64,000 nt of DNA, from positions 45,480,879 through 45,544,878 of the forward strand of contig CM074187.1 of assembly GCA_037179385.1 (NCBI GenBank). The letters are read 5' to 3'. Below, piece by piece: positions 15,401 to 30,400 of this stretch. Source of the DNA: Holothuria scabra. Taxonomy: Eukaryota > Echinodermata > Holothuroidea > Aspidochirotida > Holothuriidae. Below the pieces are notes generated by a model that saw only the letters and a list, made by a program, of their open reading frames with translations, was not told where the DNA came from and searched no databases. The translations under genes and the position numbers were made by a program. Numbering within the stretch: position 1 is the stretch's first letter; every line of letters begins with the position of its first letter.

Positions 15401-18400
15401 ATACTTTGACCCCTGGGGTCCCCAGATGACCTTTGACCTCCACAAAAAACAATAGGGATCATCTCCTGACCATAACACATCCACGTACTAAATATGAAAT
15501 CGATTCAAGCTTTCTATCTTGAGATGTCGAGTTAACGAGATTTTCAGGCATTGACCCCTAGTAACCCCAGATGACCTTTGAACTACCCCAAAAACAATAG
15601 GGACCATCTACTGACTGTAACACGTCTACATACTACATATGAAATCTATCCAAGCTTCCTATCTTGAGATATTTTGTTAACAAGGTTTTCAGATTTTAAC
15701 CCCTGGTGACCCCAGGTGACCTTTGACCTCCACCAAAAACGATAGGGTTCTTCCTCTCAATATGGCGCATCTATGTACCAAGTGTGAAAACTGTCACACA
15801 TTCCTATCTTGAGATATCGTGTTAACAAGCAAAGTGTCACAAACACACACACATACAAACACACACAGGCACACACACACACATACATACAGACATACAC
15901 ACGCACGCCATCATGATTGCATTGGTTTCTCTTATCATCGAAACCAATAAAATATGTTTCCATGGTAACATAACATTTTCAGTTTAAGAGTAACTTATGG
16001 AGGTAATTGAGCAGTCCACATGACACCAAAAGTTGTTGCACAAACTACTAGGACCTTATTACAGGTAAGTGAGGGTTACAACTGTAGATAGGAGGTAAGA
16101 GAGGGGCGATGTAGATTACTAGGTCTACTTTGTATGCAGTGAATACTGGTAAGGAATGTTTAGTCTTATCAACTGCATAAAATATGAAAACAGAAACTAG
16201 ATCAAAGAGCTTTAATACACAATCCTATTTTAATACCTTTGTAATGTGAGACATTAAAATACAACTAATTTTAAAATGAGCAAAAATTAAATATTCCTAA
16301 CTCTGATGAAAACTTACCACTAAAGTTTTCAGACAAAGGACCTTTAAGTTCTATCACTTTGGCAATAATAGCGCCCTCAGGTGATTTCAGGGAAGAAACT
16401 GATGGAATGACATCACTGTAAATTAGATCGTTATCCTTCTTGGCAGCGGCTAATTCCTTCTCGTATTTACTGAGTAATGGTTTCATTTTAAGAAGGCCAC
16501 CGCCTCGTGTTTCTGTTGCTTTTAGCAGATCCACAGCATGCTGTCAAATAAAATACATGTACAGCCATTTATTATCCATCTTTTTTAAATCCAGCACACA
16601 ATGACATTACATCCTTGAGGACGACACTGACATAGTAGGCCAGGAGTAAGGCCTACTACATCTGTATTCAAATTTCAAAGTTGGTCACAAGGGGTGGATT
16701 ACACCTAGATTTGACCGCCTGTTTGAGATCATGTGTGAACTACACTGAGAATTTATGTTTCCTTACTAGCTAAATAGTTTGTAATTTTTTTATTATGGTC
16801 ATTTTGATCCTCGCTATAGACGAAACCAAACACTCCAGTAATGGTCTGATTGAGTCATCCATAAACTACAGCTGCAAGGTTCATCAACTTTTATCTTTCA
16901 AATTCTTTGCTTACCTGTATCATGGATGGTTGTACACTAAAATACCCCTTGGTTCCCTCAATTTCACTGGATATGAGGGTTTAGAATTGCTTGTGGAAAA
17001 CAAAATTAAGATGATTCAAGGCTGATGGACCCTACTAAAGACCAACTTCATCAGCTGTTTGCATTTGTCTACATAGAGCTGTACTAAGAAGGAGAGAGTA
17101 CTGAGGTATGCTTTCATGGTATATATGTACTTCTAAACTATGACGGAGATTGTGCTATTTAATATAGACTATGTGTATTAAGCATACAGGCCTATTCATT
17201 AATCCCTCCTGGAAGAATGTCTGTGACAACAACGTTCCATGACCTTTGACCTACTTTGGCATGGAATACAAAATTTAAGCATGACTGTCAGGTTATTGTG
17301 TTATACAGTATTAAACCAACAGGCCATTAGAATAATTCAATTCTCTGTGCAACTCAAAAACTTACGAAGAAAACAAATTGTAACCACCTAAACTAATGCT
17401 CTCAAATTGGAAAACCTGAACACAGAATCACAATCCTTCATAACTTCATTTTTCTTTTTTTCATTTCTGCACAAGAATTGTTTACTTACAATGAGACGAG
17501 CAATTTCTTCACCATATTTTTTGCCACTCCTGCAGACAAGAGCTTGGTAGTATTCTGAGTAGCCATGCATAAGGGCTTGTTTGCCAGCTACTATGGGGAT
17601 CCATTCTTTGGTGACGTTTTCACGAACATGAGGCACTTGAAGAAGTTTGAGAGCTTCAGCGTAAAGGTCAGAATTTGCAGAGGCTACTTTTGCGATGATT
17701 GCGTCTTTCATCTTATCTGCAAAAAATAGTAAGCCAGTTCAGAAATTCATTTTGGTGGCTATGCACATGCACACATTGCCCAAATTGTCAGGATAAACAA
17801 ACCAATCCTGCACCTACAACCCGTATTCCAAAACTGGAATTTTCATGAAAATTTGATGAAATCATCCTTCACATCACTTTCACTCTTTTACCCCCAAATG
17901 TCCATATTCACAGTTAGATAAATGATGCTCCCCTAACCAATTGGTAACCGCATGGTTGGTCTAAGGGTAAAAACATCCACCTCTCATGCAGAAGGCCCGG
18001 GTACTATTCCCAGGTTGAGTCATACCAAAGGCTCTAAAAATGGAACCTACTGGCATTGTGCGTGATGCTCAGCATAAGCAATGGAGAAGGGAAAACAAGC
18101 CAGTGAGCCACAACTGGAAAAAAAGGCTGTGGCCAGCTCAACTTGAACCAATAGGTTGGAAACTGGGCCATAAAACTCTATCTGACTAACTAACTAACTG
18201 GTTCAAGTCTAGCTGGCCACTGACTTTTTCCAGTTATGGCTCACTGGCTTGTTTTCCCTACTCCAATGTTCATGCTGAGCACCATGCACACTTGATTAAG
18301 CAGAAAGTCTCCAGTGTAACTCAGCCAAGAGTCCAACTCCAGACCTACTGAATACAAGTGGGATGCTTCAACCACTTGACCATGCAGTTGACCTTCTGTA

Positions 18401-21400
18401 AGATTTGAAGAAAGTTTAAGAAGCTTTCCTATGACACTGTAGCTGCTACAAGAGGTAAAGAAGCTCATAGTAAATGGCCCTTGACCAAAAACTTAAAAAT
18501 CCTGTGCTGACGAACAAATTTCTAAACCAATTTAAAAAGGCAGAATTCCTGGCACATTTAATACAGTAGCTAATCCGTTCACCAATTTATATGACAGCAG
18601 AACTTACGCAGCTGCTGCAAGAACGTGGACTAACATCTATGCATCTCTGCTTGTGCCAAATACCCAAACTGCGAAACAACCAAACTTTGAGAATTTTAGA
18701 AGAAAACACAAGCAAGAATGACCCACAAAAGGACTTAAAATATTCAAATTTGATACCTTAGAAGAATCCTTGATTCCCCATACTACTACATAAAACACAT
18801 GACTTAAACCCATGCAAGATATCTCAGACTGAAAAGGCCTACATAGATACAATCATGCATGAAATATGTAACAAAGCCTATACAAATGGCTAATGAGGAA
18901 ACTAAAAGTACTATAAGAATAGAAATTCCACTTTTAAACTAACAAAGCATACACTGGCTGCGAAAAGCCACACACACACTCCTGACTAAGAATATTAGCT
19001 GTTGATATGGGATTCAAACTCATTGGTGGATAAGTGCAGTAAACGTTACTTGCTTCAGATCTGACTACGGACAAGACAAGTTATAGTTATATTTCCACTG
19101 AGTCCAAGTTTATCAATTAACAAAAAATGGAACATGGGCTAAATTTATCAGAATGCTGAATATAATTTATAACTTTGACAGTAGATATATGACTTGAACA
19201 ACATTATAGCTGCAATATCTTGTAAATATATAATGCCTTAGGTTTATAAAAAATTGAGAGAAAAGACATACAGGGAATACTCTCTCAGCTAGACTATGGT
19301 TTTGAAACTGCTGTAATGGCTTCATTCTAATATTGACCTCCAGATCATCAATGTTGCTTAGGAGAATATGAGTGCCTGCTTCCTGTCATTTACATTGTTG
19401 TGTGAATATGGACATTTCTATTTACCAACATGATGTAGCTACACCAGCAAGCATACTCAACATGCACAAACATAGTTTTGTTCACATACACACACAATGT
19501 TACTCATACACAAACCCACAGCAGCATGTCACTAATATTTTTAAGGTTCTTTACCTTCGTGTAATTTTATCTTTCTAACCCAGGAAACAAAATAAATAGG
19601 AAGTAAAACTGAACTACATTTGAACTCCGCCTGTTGCTATCAATTACACTGCACATACCAAGAAAGATTTTATATGCTACACCCAGTCTATTATCCATTA
19701 CTTTCAGAGTGAAAGTGCAATTATACCAGTTAAAATGTGTTGAAGGATACTAAAATTTTATAATTATAATACCATGTTTTTCACCAAAAGATATAAATAT
19801 TAAGAATTCAAAACTGAAGTAAATTTTCTTGTTGCATTTTTTCTTTTTCTTTCAAACACATTTTTTCACCTAAAACATTTTTTCACCGGATACTACTTTT
19901 ACTTTCCATTGACATATTTGAAAAACAATGGCTCATTTCTCTCTACACATCATTTTTCTATTGAAGAAACATGCAAAATAAACTCACAATAAATAAATGG
20001 TGTAAAGGTACGTAAAAATTCACAAAAACCAATCACACACTCTTTGTGCATTTCCTGTAAGAATGTTCAAGTGCAATGCACATGCATATACTGTAAGTCA
20101 GTGCAACATGTAGGTCAATAATTGCATGTAGATAACCACATATTAGGCTATGCATAAATTGACAGTGAAAGAACACAGGGCATGTACAGGATACAAATGT
20201 AGACTTTCCACTTCCTGTTTGCAACCTAAACCAACATTCCATTTTTTTCACCTCATATTTTGCTGTTTTGCACAATACCTGCATATTAAAGGGGCAATCA
20301 GAGCTTGTTTCTACAAGTTTTCCACAACTTTTATTCTGCGCAAATCACAAATTGAGTTAAAATTAACAACTAGAGCACCAATGGTGCAGAAGCTCATTCC
20401 TCCAAAGAGTCCCTAGGATGTCTATACTACAGTAGTTTAAATGATCTCAACTAACATATAACTGCAATAATACTCTTTCCACTAAAGGCAACCTAATGCA
20501 CCCGTCAAAGAGAACCTTCGACCCCCCCACCTCAAGCATTCACCAATATTCACTTTTGCATGAAATTTTTAGGGCAAAGATTCACCCCTGATTCACAATA
20601 CTGGCGAAAACTTACGGCAAAGATTCACCCCAGATTCACAATACTGAATAAAAATTACGGCAAAGATTCACTCAGGTTTCACTTTTAACAATATGTTGTT
20701 AGTTGACGATTCACATATTTGGCGTTGGATTTCCTCCTGCTAATCGCATAGGAAAACCATGCACTGACTGTGCTCTAGATTTCTAAAGTCCTTACCGGCG
20801 ATTGAAATTTAGGCAGATAAAATTTAACAACACATCAGCAACATAGGCTATTATACATTTCTAGTAGATGAAACAGTAAGATGTCTTCCATTGCAGCCCG
20901 GCCACTTTTTTATGCGACAGGTGCAGTATCGACCAGTCGACCTGGGATTTCCCTGTTGAAGGCTGATGCTCTTCCACCAGGCATGCTCATTGTACTGCAT
21001 TAATTTTTCTATGGAGAAGACAGGCCGTCATTTATACATGTCTATCAATGGATTCATAATGTGTGTAAAAAGGGGTTTGAGGCTACATATTCATCTGGTC
21101 TTGAAAAAAGAGGGCATATTCTTGGTAGAAGGGGAGGGGAAGAGAGCACCCCCCAAAAATTGTCCCCTTGAAGTTTGCCATTGACTTAATTGACATTGTA
21201 AACATTTGACCCCCAGAAAAATTCTCACCCCCAGAAAAGTTTTGGCCCCTTCAGTACCTTATCTGGCCTCGGGCCTGTATCCGCCAGTCCCTACGCTCTT
21301 GGGAAATGAATGAGTGCCCATGCCCACTGTGCTGACAGAGTGATATTGTTTCAAAGACCCATGCAAATCCCTACCATAGTCCATGCATCATTCCACCCAC

Positions 21401-24400
21401 ATGCCCCTTGCATGTTTTACAAATCTGTATGCATAAGCAAGCAGTTTGCCTGTGTCAATTGTAAATATAGGTGTGGATGCCCCACAGTTTTGATAAACTG
21501 GCATACTCCAAAGCTGATCAGCATTGCAGCAGCTTTTGTCGGTTGTGGCAGGTAATGTTATGTTACAGCCGTTTATGCTACAGTAACACCCTGCAGGATC
21601 CAGGGGCTGGGGAAATTTGTTAGTTAGATGTAATTTTACGGCCCAGTTTCCAACCTATTGGTTCAAGTCGAGCCGGCCATGGCCTTTTTTCCAGTTGTGG
21701 CTCACTGGCTTGTTTTCACTTCTCCGTTGCTTATGCGAAGTATCAAGCACAACGGCAGTAGATTCCTTTTTTAGAGTCTTTGGTATGACTTGACCTTTGG
21801 GAAGCGAAGCCGGGCCTTCCGCGTGAAAGGCGGATGCTCTTACCATTAGACCAAACACAGGGCCGGGGCAAAGCTATGGTGTCTTAGATAATTATACAAA
21901 TTAGATTGATGCTACTAAATAGAAATATTTACTGTGGAAAAGGATCGTTCTATGCACTTACCTGCAAAAGTTCTTGAGAGTTCACAACACTCTTAAATTA
22001 AGCGCCCCCTACCCCGGCCCACATCCTTTCTGGCCGAAAGGTTCAATCATAATTAACCACCCTGTTTGATAGTTTGATTATAATGCAAAGGTTTTATTCA
22101 ACTCCATAAAGTCTGCAGAGTCATAATATTTTACAATGACACCACGTAACACTAATGTATATGGAGAATTTTGGTCAGCTTCTCGTAACACTAATATGTA
22201 TGGGAGAATTTGGAAGTTTTCACCTGCTGCAGATTCCACCCCGTCAGTAAAATATGCGGCTGCATATACCATAATCTAGAACAACTAAAATATTGGTAGG
22301 AACTTGAGAATAAAAAAAACTAGACAGAAAAATTCACCACTACACAGCTTTCCCATCAAGGATATTGAAGATAAACATGTGTAGGATAGGTTCACAATGT
22401 ACAAAAGTGCTATACGTTAGGCAATGACAAAAGTGCCAAGACGTACTACAGGAAAAAACATCGTAGAAAAACACCTTACACCCAAAACTCACCAATTCAT
22501 TGCAGATTGCTGTATGAGGGTCTTTTACACATGCATTGTGAATATTTTTGTTGTTCTTGCCCACGTGGAATTTTGTCGACACTTTTCAGTACTCGATCTA
22601 GTTTTGTGGAAGGAATGTACTGCTGACTAGCACAAACGTATGCAGCAAGCACCAGCTCACTCGCTTAATCGATCCATACATTTTCATCTTTAATTTCTCG
22701 GTTTAGGGAGCTAGACACCCCTGTGTTTTCAATTTTTCCGAATGTGAAGAGATGTAATGGTAGAATATCATCAATTTTTCTATTTTTGCACCCACATTTA
22801 ATTCATACGGCGTGCTTTTTTACGAGATCATTTTGAAAAAAAAATTGCGAGATCCTCTAGCTAGCTGTACAACCAGAAGTTGCAATGAATATGTCGCGAG
22901 TTGTGATTGGCTGAAAGCATGTAATCGTTTGTATGGAACCAATCACAAAGTCTTTAACAAAGATTTTCTGTTGTAGTTCACCTTGTCTTCTTAGCAGATG
23001 TCGAATATGCACTGTCTCCTTTGTTATAACAATTGTAAAATGTAGGTGCAGTTTCAGTTCCTGTGCAAAATACGTCAGCCAAGCGGGCTATACTTGAGCA
23101 GATACGTAACCTACAACAGACTTCGCGATCCAGTTGCACTCGTTATAGTTGCTCAGAATGTACTTTTTTCAAGTTTTTGGTTATCATAACGGGCGATTTT
23201 CATGATTTTCCTGACAAACAGGCGTCATATGATACGGAAATGAATTATTCCATGATGTTTTGGTCTAAATTTTATGTTCGAAGTTCTTTTCAAATCGCCA
23301 TATTTCATTCGCAAAACTGCGAAGCAATAGCAAATTTTTATTTGCAGATTCGTTCACTTTGCTCGCAAACTGCCATGCGATACCGGCTAAAATATCCCCT
23401 GCTATGAACGTATATGACATAAGAGCTCTTGTCAAAGCTAGGCCTAGACTACTTCGTAATCAGTTATAAAAACGGTCCAATCGCTTATTTCAATCGCAAT
23501 GGAGTATGGACGCATAGACCAAAGCATAGAAATATTTCTGCATGATTTTTTCTCGCGGAAGTATGTGCTCTGCCTGTTATATGTTGTTTGCATCGGGATC
23601 GTCCAGCTGGACTGCTTGGTCTTTCAAACAATGTACCCTGGCAACGCCGTACGTGCGTTAGTACGTGCCAATGCATAGTGCATGCTGTCCTAGTAAACTT
23701 CATATGTTGAGATTCTCTAACGTTACTTATTATTTTTCGACATTAATTCGACGTTGATCCGACGTCGATTCACTCTTTGGCTGCAGTGGTTCGTCGCAGA
23801 TTCACTGTAGCGGTATTTTTATTCGTCGAAGATTCACTTCTCAGGGCATTTTGTACGTCAAAGATTCGACGTCGTATCGGTGTCGAATAAAGACTTTGCT
23901 TGAGGTGGGGGAGTCGAAGATTCCGATTGACGGGTGCATAAAGAATGTCACCAAAATGTTCCAAGCTATCTTCAGTGTTAATTTATTCCATTGCCCTCAG
24001 AGTTACAATAAGACTAAAACTACAATAGGGAATAGAGTATCAGATAATTTACACCTTAATAATCATTGATAACTAACTGAATTAGCTGAACTAACTATTA
24101 ACATAAAAAAAAAATGATTAGCATTCAAAAGTAAAAATACTACCAATATTCATGACTTCCTATGATCCACACACTACGGGGTAACGGGGTTTGTTTCATT
24201 TACTTTTGGCGTTGATTGTAGGTAGGTACATGAAGTTCAATCTTCTTTTGAATTCATATCATGGAACATGTCCCTCCCCTTAAGTCCCCTCTTACATCAG
24301 GCAGAAAGTACCATAGGCAAAGTCTACAACCCTCAGCCTCCAGGCAATTTTGTATGAGACAAGCAGAAGCATGAACCACAGATCCCCCATCAACTAAACT

Positions 24401-27400
24401 TCATTGCTTACAAAACCACTATTTACTATTTTCAACTTGTCCATAGAACATCACCCATTTTAAAAAAATTTGTCTTAATAGAAGTTGTTCTTTTCACCTT
24501 AATCTTAAGGTCATTTCAAATTTTTTGGGGCTAAATCATTGCTAACCTAAATAACTAAACAACTCACCTTGTCTTGATTTATCAAAGAAACACTCCTGGG
24601 CCTGAGCCACCATTAGTGCTGCCAATGCTGATAGTGTATCAGGATGCATGTCATATGTTTTCACATGTTGCACTCCAGTATACACATTCGTAGTAAGATA
24701 CTTAAATATTCCCGCTGCTTGCTGAAAAGAAACACACCCATTCATAGAAGCAAATTTAGCAAGACTCATTCACCTTTACAACAGATGACTCATCCATGTT
24801 TATGACAAAAGATTTATTCATGTTTACAGTGTCTGGGCTGCATGACAACAGAGTTGATATGGTGCATGTACATTTTTATCACAATGAAAGGTAGATTCTA
24901 ATTTGTCAACATTAAGAATGCAATTGCAAGATTACTGCATCTGCAAAACCTTACACACACGCATTTATTGCCATCCAGGCTTAATGCCAACCAGTGACAA
25001 CCCAGTGACCTGCAGTAATTGAATGAGCCTATACATGATTATACCTCTACCAAAATACCACAGTTTCTTAAAATAACCCATATTGAATTAATCATGGAAC
25101 AAAATTCAAATCATACCATACTTCTGGCATCTTTTAAACAAACAAATAACAGATTATTTGAAAGGCTGTGAGGTAAGCTACACCTCCTCAATAGCTGTGG
25201 TTTGCCCCTTACCGGAACAAATCTTTGAAAATGGCTGTTTTGACTGTTTCATTTTGAGCAGCCACAAAATATCATGCTCTTGAACCCAGACACAATCAAT
25301 CAGTTTCAGTCTTGTCATGGACTCCTTCACTAAAGGAAGGAAAAAACTTGGACAGAAATAAAACGTCTGATATTCTGTGACCATTTAATTTGGTAACGAC
25401 AGACTTCTACAACCATTTACCCCTTAAAAACACCTGTAAAAAGCTCTTAGTGTGTTTAAATGGTCATCACTTTTAAACCAAAATAAAGTGTTTTTAAGGA
25501 ACTGTCCCAACTTTCAATTAAGTAATTATATCAAGCTTTTGTACAATAAAATACAAAAGACAAAAAACTGAAAAAAAAAAAAGATATTCTGTAACCATTA
25601 AATACTACAAGGTAAAGACAGACTTCAGCAACCATACCCAATGCAATAGAATGTGTGGCGGAGTAAGTTTGTGTCTGTGTGGAGAGCGGGGGGTGGTGTA
25701 CTGTACATATATGTGGGTACTACTAACTGGTATAAACAAGTATTATGTAGTTAGTTGGATAAAGTGTTACAGCCCAGTTTCCAACCTACTGGTTCAAGTC
25801 GAGCCTGCCACTGCCTTTTTTCCAGTAGTGGCTCACTGGCTTGTTTTACTGATCATATGCCTATGCATAGCATCATGCACAATAGCAGCAGGTTCCGTTT
25901 TTAGAGTCTTTGATATGACTCAGCCTGGGGATCGAACCAGGGCTTTCTGCGATAGAGGCAGACACTCTACCGCTAGTACTATGTAATCGACTGAACTAAT
26001 GCTGCATAAGATGTTAGTACAATGAACAGTCACATGTGACACACATCACCCTCCCACCTCTTATCCTTGTACAGCCTTACCTGGTAGCTTTTAGCAGCCT
26101 TCTTCAGGCTCTCGTCATCCTCCCCGCTCTGGATGGCACCAATTTGGGAATGCATTGCGGCGATGTTATAGAGAACACAATTTTTCTCATAGTTTCCATT
26201 AGAAGCAGCTTTTATGAATCAAACAAATATAATATAAACACTTCATAAAACTTGGTTACCTTTTGTATAATTTCAATGACTGCATGTGGTTATCTTTGAT
26301 GAATGTGTGAATCTTCTATTTATGACTGCTGGAACACACCACATAAAATTTTCCGAAACCCTTTAATCATACCTCAGGTCTAAAGCTTCAAAAATATATA
26401 CTACACAGCATAAAAAAGAATTCAAAGAGACCAACCCAAAGTTTCATAGGATATCCCTGAACTGAGAGATAAAATGATGAAGTTTATTCACTCAGTTCAA
26501 AGTGGTACATAGCACAATAATTTGTGATGTCATTGTTGTACCACTCAAATTACAGTCTTTGCATAAATTTCTTTGTATCATTTCTGAAAGTTACTGATCT
26601 TAGTACCGATATGTGATAGCTTTTTTGCTAAGTCCTGTCTGTACATCATGATATGCAAGCAAACAAGAAGCATTCAAAGTGATTTAAACACTTTTAATTT
26701 CAAAGGGAAACAAGGCCTGTAATGCGAATTGTTCAACAAAAAGTCACAAATTTTTGCACAGTGTAATATTTGGCTTTATCCCTTTACCGTTGTTTGGGTC
26801 CTTTTGGACTCAGACGGAGAGCGCGGCTGTCACCCATCTTTACTGTTTCACGCGGAGCTCAAAACTGCGGGTACCCTAGCTACCCGAAAATTCTGCCACA
26901 ACAATGAGAGAGACAATAGTTTAAGGTCATGCGGTCAATAGCCTATGGAAGCTGATGCTGGGAGTGCTACTTCCGCTTTTCCGCCCACTCCCGAGGCGCG
27001 CAAATATGCCCCGATATGAGCACAACGGTAAAGGGTTAAGTGAATAAATATCAACATTAATATCTCCACAAAGGAACAAGCTACAGTATGATTATGGGAG
27101 TAAAATGGACAAGATTCCTTTTGCAACCTCTAAAATACATATTTTAAAATTCTAGACTTCAGGTACACTCTTAACAATCCCACAGCCAACTGACCTTGGT
27201 CACAGTGTGCATAGGCCAAGTTAGAAAACTAGGAACCAAAACAAAATAATGAAAGAATAATTAGGGACACAGTTCTATTTCTTTTAAGTGTATGCTATGT
27301 ACGGAATGTGTTAACCACAGTACTAATACATGAGTTTTGTAAGTTCATCTACAAACTCTAGAGTTAACAGCTCACGAATAAATATTTGAACTGGGAACTG

Positions 27401-30400
27401 GCATGCACAATAGGTCTTGAATAAACAGTAAGAAGTAGGGGGTCATTTTACCAGGGAGTTGCTGGAGAAGGAGATACAACAAACAATTTTTTCAGAGAAT
27501 GTGTACCTGAAATCGATTGTATCTTCTGGGGTGCCACTTTTTGATTGACACGTCCCTTTGTTTCTATTGTTAAATCCCTTGTGACTCAGTCCTTGTAATG
27601 ACCATCTCTTCCATTCTTTTCCAAGTAATCCTCAAACAAAGGCATTGTCTGTGTATACTTTGATTTGGAGTTTGTTTCTGCCAGTGGCGAAACTTATAAC
27701 AAGAATTAAGATTAAAGGACTGAAAACAAGCGTTTAAACTACATGCTTCAATTGTGCCCTGTTCTTCATTGGATGGAACATTCAAGTCAATACATCTCCC
27801 TCAGATTTAAACAATTTTGTCATCATAAAGAACCAAGTTTTTTAAAGTAATTTGTAGGAAAATTTAGCTCTCTTTAAGTAAAATGATACAGCCTGTCTCA
27901 GCGAGCATCAAATGACATAAATTTAGCAACTTTGCATGACAGCTGGCGAAGAAATGTTAATGAGTAAATGAGTAGGGTGTAAGAAATGTGTCTCTTCATT
28001 GGAATTTTAATAATGCTTTACTAACCTTTGTTAATAGAAGCATTAAGATAAGAATTTGGCAGATAAAAGCAAGATTACTGTCAGAAACGAATATTGTCTC
28101 AGAGAGAATATCTAGAGTTTTGTTTCTTCTTCTCTTGCAACTCCCTGATTTTACTGAACTTTAATAAGTCCAAGTCCCAGGGACATTTCCGCACATCTTC
28201 CTATTATAATCACACACTAACTAACCATTACCATTTTTCTAGTTCATAAAAATTTTTGATGAGATAGGGTCTATATATCTTCAGCATTTGCAATATGGAA
28301 AATTATATTACTAAAATGATAATTTTGAACAAGAGGATATGATATTAAGACTTGAACTGTGGTGATAATTTTGTGTGACAAAAAAATGTGAAATAAACAT
28401 GATATGTATTTTTTTACTTCTTCTTTTTGTGGTCTTCTTTTTTTCTCTCTCTCTTTTGCATATTTCTACTTTTATCTTGCACTGATCTTACTGTAATGAA
28501 AGCAACTGCATTCTGTTGCCATGAGATCCTTTTATTTATCTCTCAAGAAGTTTAAAAAGTCAATGAACAATAAATTGAGACAAACTAAAGATTCATTTGA
28601 TTATCATTGACTTATGTACTTCTCTCTTAGTACACTCAGAGCAGAGAAAACTAAGGGGAAAAGTGTTTTGAGAAAAATTATCATCACCCAATCATTACAA
28701 TATTTATATATTTGATCACCATGGGGGTAAAAAGTGAATATCGTCAAAAACTTTATTTAGATATATTTCACAAACAAGCTCACATGCAGGCTTTGACTTA
28801 TGTAATTCTCTCTTAGTCCACTCAGAGTAGAGAAAACTTACATGAAATGTCTTTCAGGAAAACTATTGTCATTATCAAATTATCTTAAAAATTTTTACTT
28901 GATCATCTTGAGGGTACAAGGTGAACATCCCCAAACACTACTACTCTCTACATGCAACCTCCCATTGTCTAAACACTTCAAAAGTTCCTACGATGGTCAC
29001 TTAATGTGGTTAAAAACAAAAATAGAAACTCACTCTGTTTCCTTGATCCAGCAAACACTGAGCCTTTGTCAAATGCATCATACCATTTGAAGTTGACAGT
29101 GATCTGCAGGAAAAAAATGTTCACTTTTAGAGTGTAATTTTTCCATAAAATCTCACAATAGGGCATTTTAAGTAAATACTAACAGCCCTGTACAACATGG
29201 TACAATGAGTGTCCAAAAAATTGCATTGTTTCAAAATATTCGTTTTGTAGAATTGTACCCTACATCAGGCATTTGTTCAATGACAAATCATACATGCATA
29301 ATATAGAGGTGGTCAAGAATTTGGTCAGAACAAGTTTCCACATCCAGTTCTGCGGAACTTATTCCTTCGTGGTTGTCTCATTGTCCAGGACAACTAAAAT
29401 TCCAGATGGACAATCAAACCTTAGGCTGAAGGTTAGGTGTCCAATGGATAACTATTTTTCTCTGGGACTGACGAAGTATACTGCTGACTGATCAACTCCT
29501 ACTTTTCCATCATTCCATATTTCAGACTTCAAGTGTTTCAGCCTCTCAAACATTACATCTTTTTATTCTTCAAGACCAATAATACATGAACACAATTAAT
29601 GGGAAGGTTTAAGCAAAAATTTAATTTTCATATGTGAAAGAGGAACAAAAACTTCATAGTGTGGTGAAAGTTCCATTCAAATCTGACATGTAGTTCTCAA
29701 GATATCAGTAAATGAAGTCAGTAAATTTGTGTTCCAAAGTGAGTTTGAGGGCAGCAGAGCTTATATCACTTCCTCACATTGACAAGGAATGCTTTGTTTC
29801 CCTTTGTTTTATTAGACTGTTGTGTTGACCTTGGAGTTAACTGGAATTGTGTTGACCTTGGAGTTAACTGGAATAGGACCTCCCTGTGGGGGATGCAAAG
29901 TTTGTAAAGTTCTCATGCTCCTTAGGCAATCACATTTTGATAATGTGGGTTTTTTGAGGAGAAAATCAACTCTAAAGTTTAAAGAAAAACAAAAGACTGT
30001 GCACTAATGTGGGGATATGATGTCATATATGCTTGGTTCAAGTTCACTTTTTGTTGAAAATGTGAAAACTTTACATGCTCATATCTTGAGAACTACACAT
30101 CGGATTTCCATGCAAATTTCACCAAAATGCTTAGAATAAGTACCCCTCAAACATACCAAATCCTGTAATGATCTTAAACCCTTCTTTTAATGTTTTGTAA
30201 TGGTGCACAAAATGTTTTGGACAACCAAATTTCCTTGTGAACAACTAAAGTTGGGTCAGATCCAAAACCTGTCACACCAAACTCCAAAAATTCATTGATA
30301 TGATGTGGGAAAATCTTTTATGTGGTGATGTAGGGTACAGTTTATGGTTTGCAGGACCATATTTTTTTTAACCAAATTGTGCCTAGTTTCCAAGACACAC

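Larger units (their letters stand above)
8888..16317. other. ALIX intron 7
   Basis: A 7.4-kb intron made of repeats: pyrimidine-rich tracts near 9090-9120, related inverted segments (about 9430-9830 and 10480-10760), a TTAA MITE (11216-11533), two DR1-bearing satellite blocks (12440-12925 and 14400-15960) and a hAT-like MITE (13610-13910). Confidence 0.8.
17717..24567. other. ALIX intron 5
   Basis: A 6.9-kb intron with a tail-to-tail SINE pair (17949-18400), unassigned AT-rich DNA at 18400-20280, a family A MITE fragment near 20288-20350, and a 3.4-kb Harbinger-like element hosting a SINE (20497-23938). Confidence 0.8.

Noticed and set aside
15757..15963. Minus-strand open frame rich in VCVCVC
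   Set aside because: Translation of the CA-rich tract of the satellite element; no gene.
23063..23407. 114-codon plus-strand open frame in the Harbinger-like element
   Set aside because: No transposase or Myb-like domain features visible; probably chance within a non-autonomous element.
25900..25980. Candidate tRNA gene on the minus strand with a near-perfect box B
   Set aside because: It is continuous with the SINE body and its arms do not pair as a tRNA; it is a SINE head.
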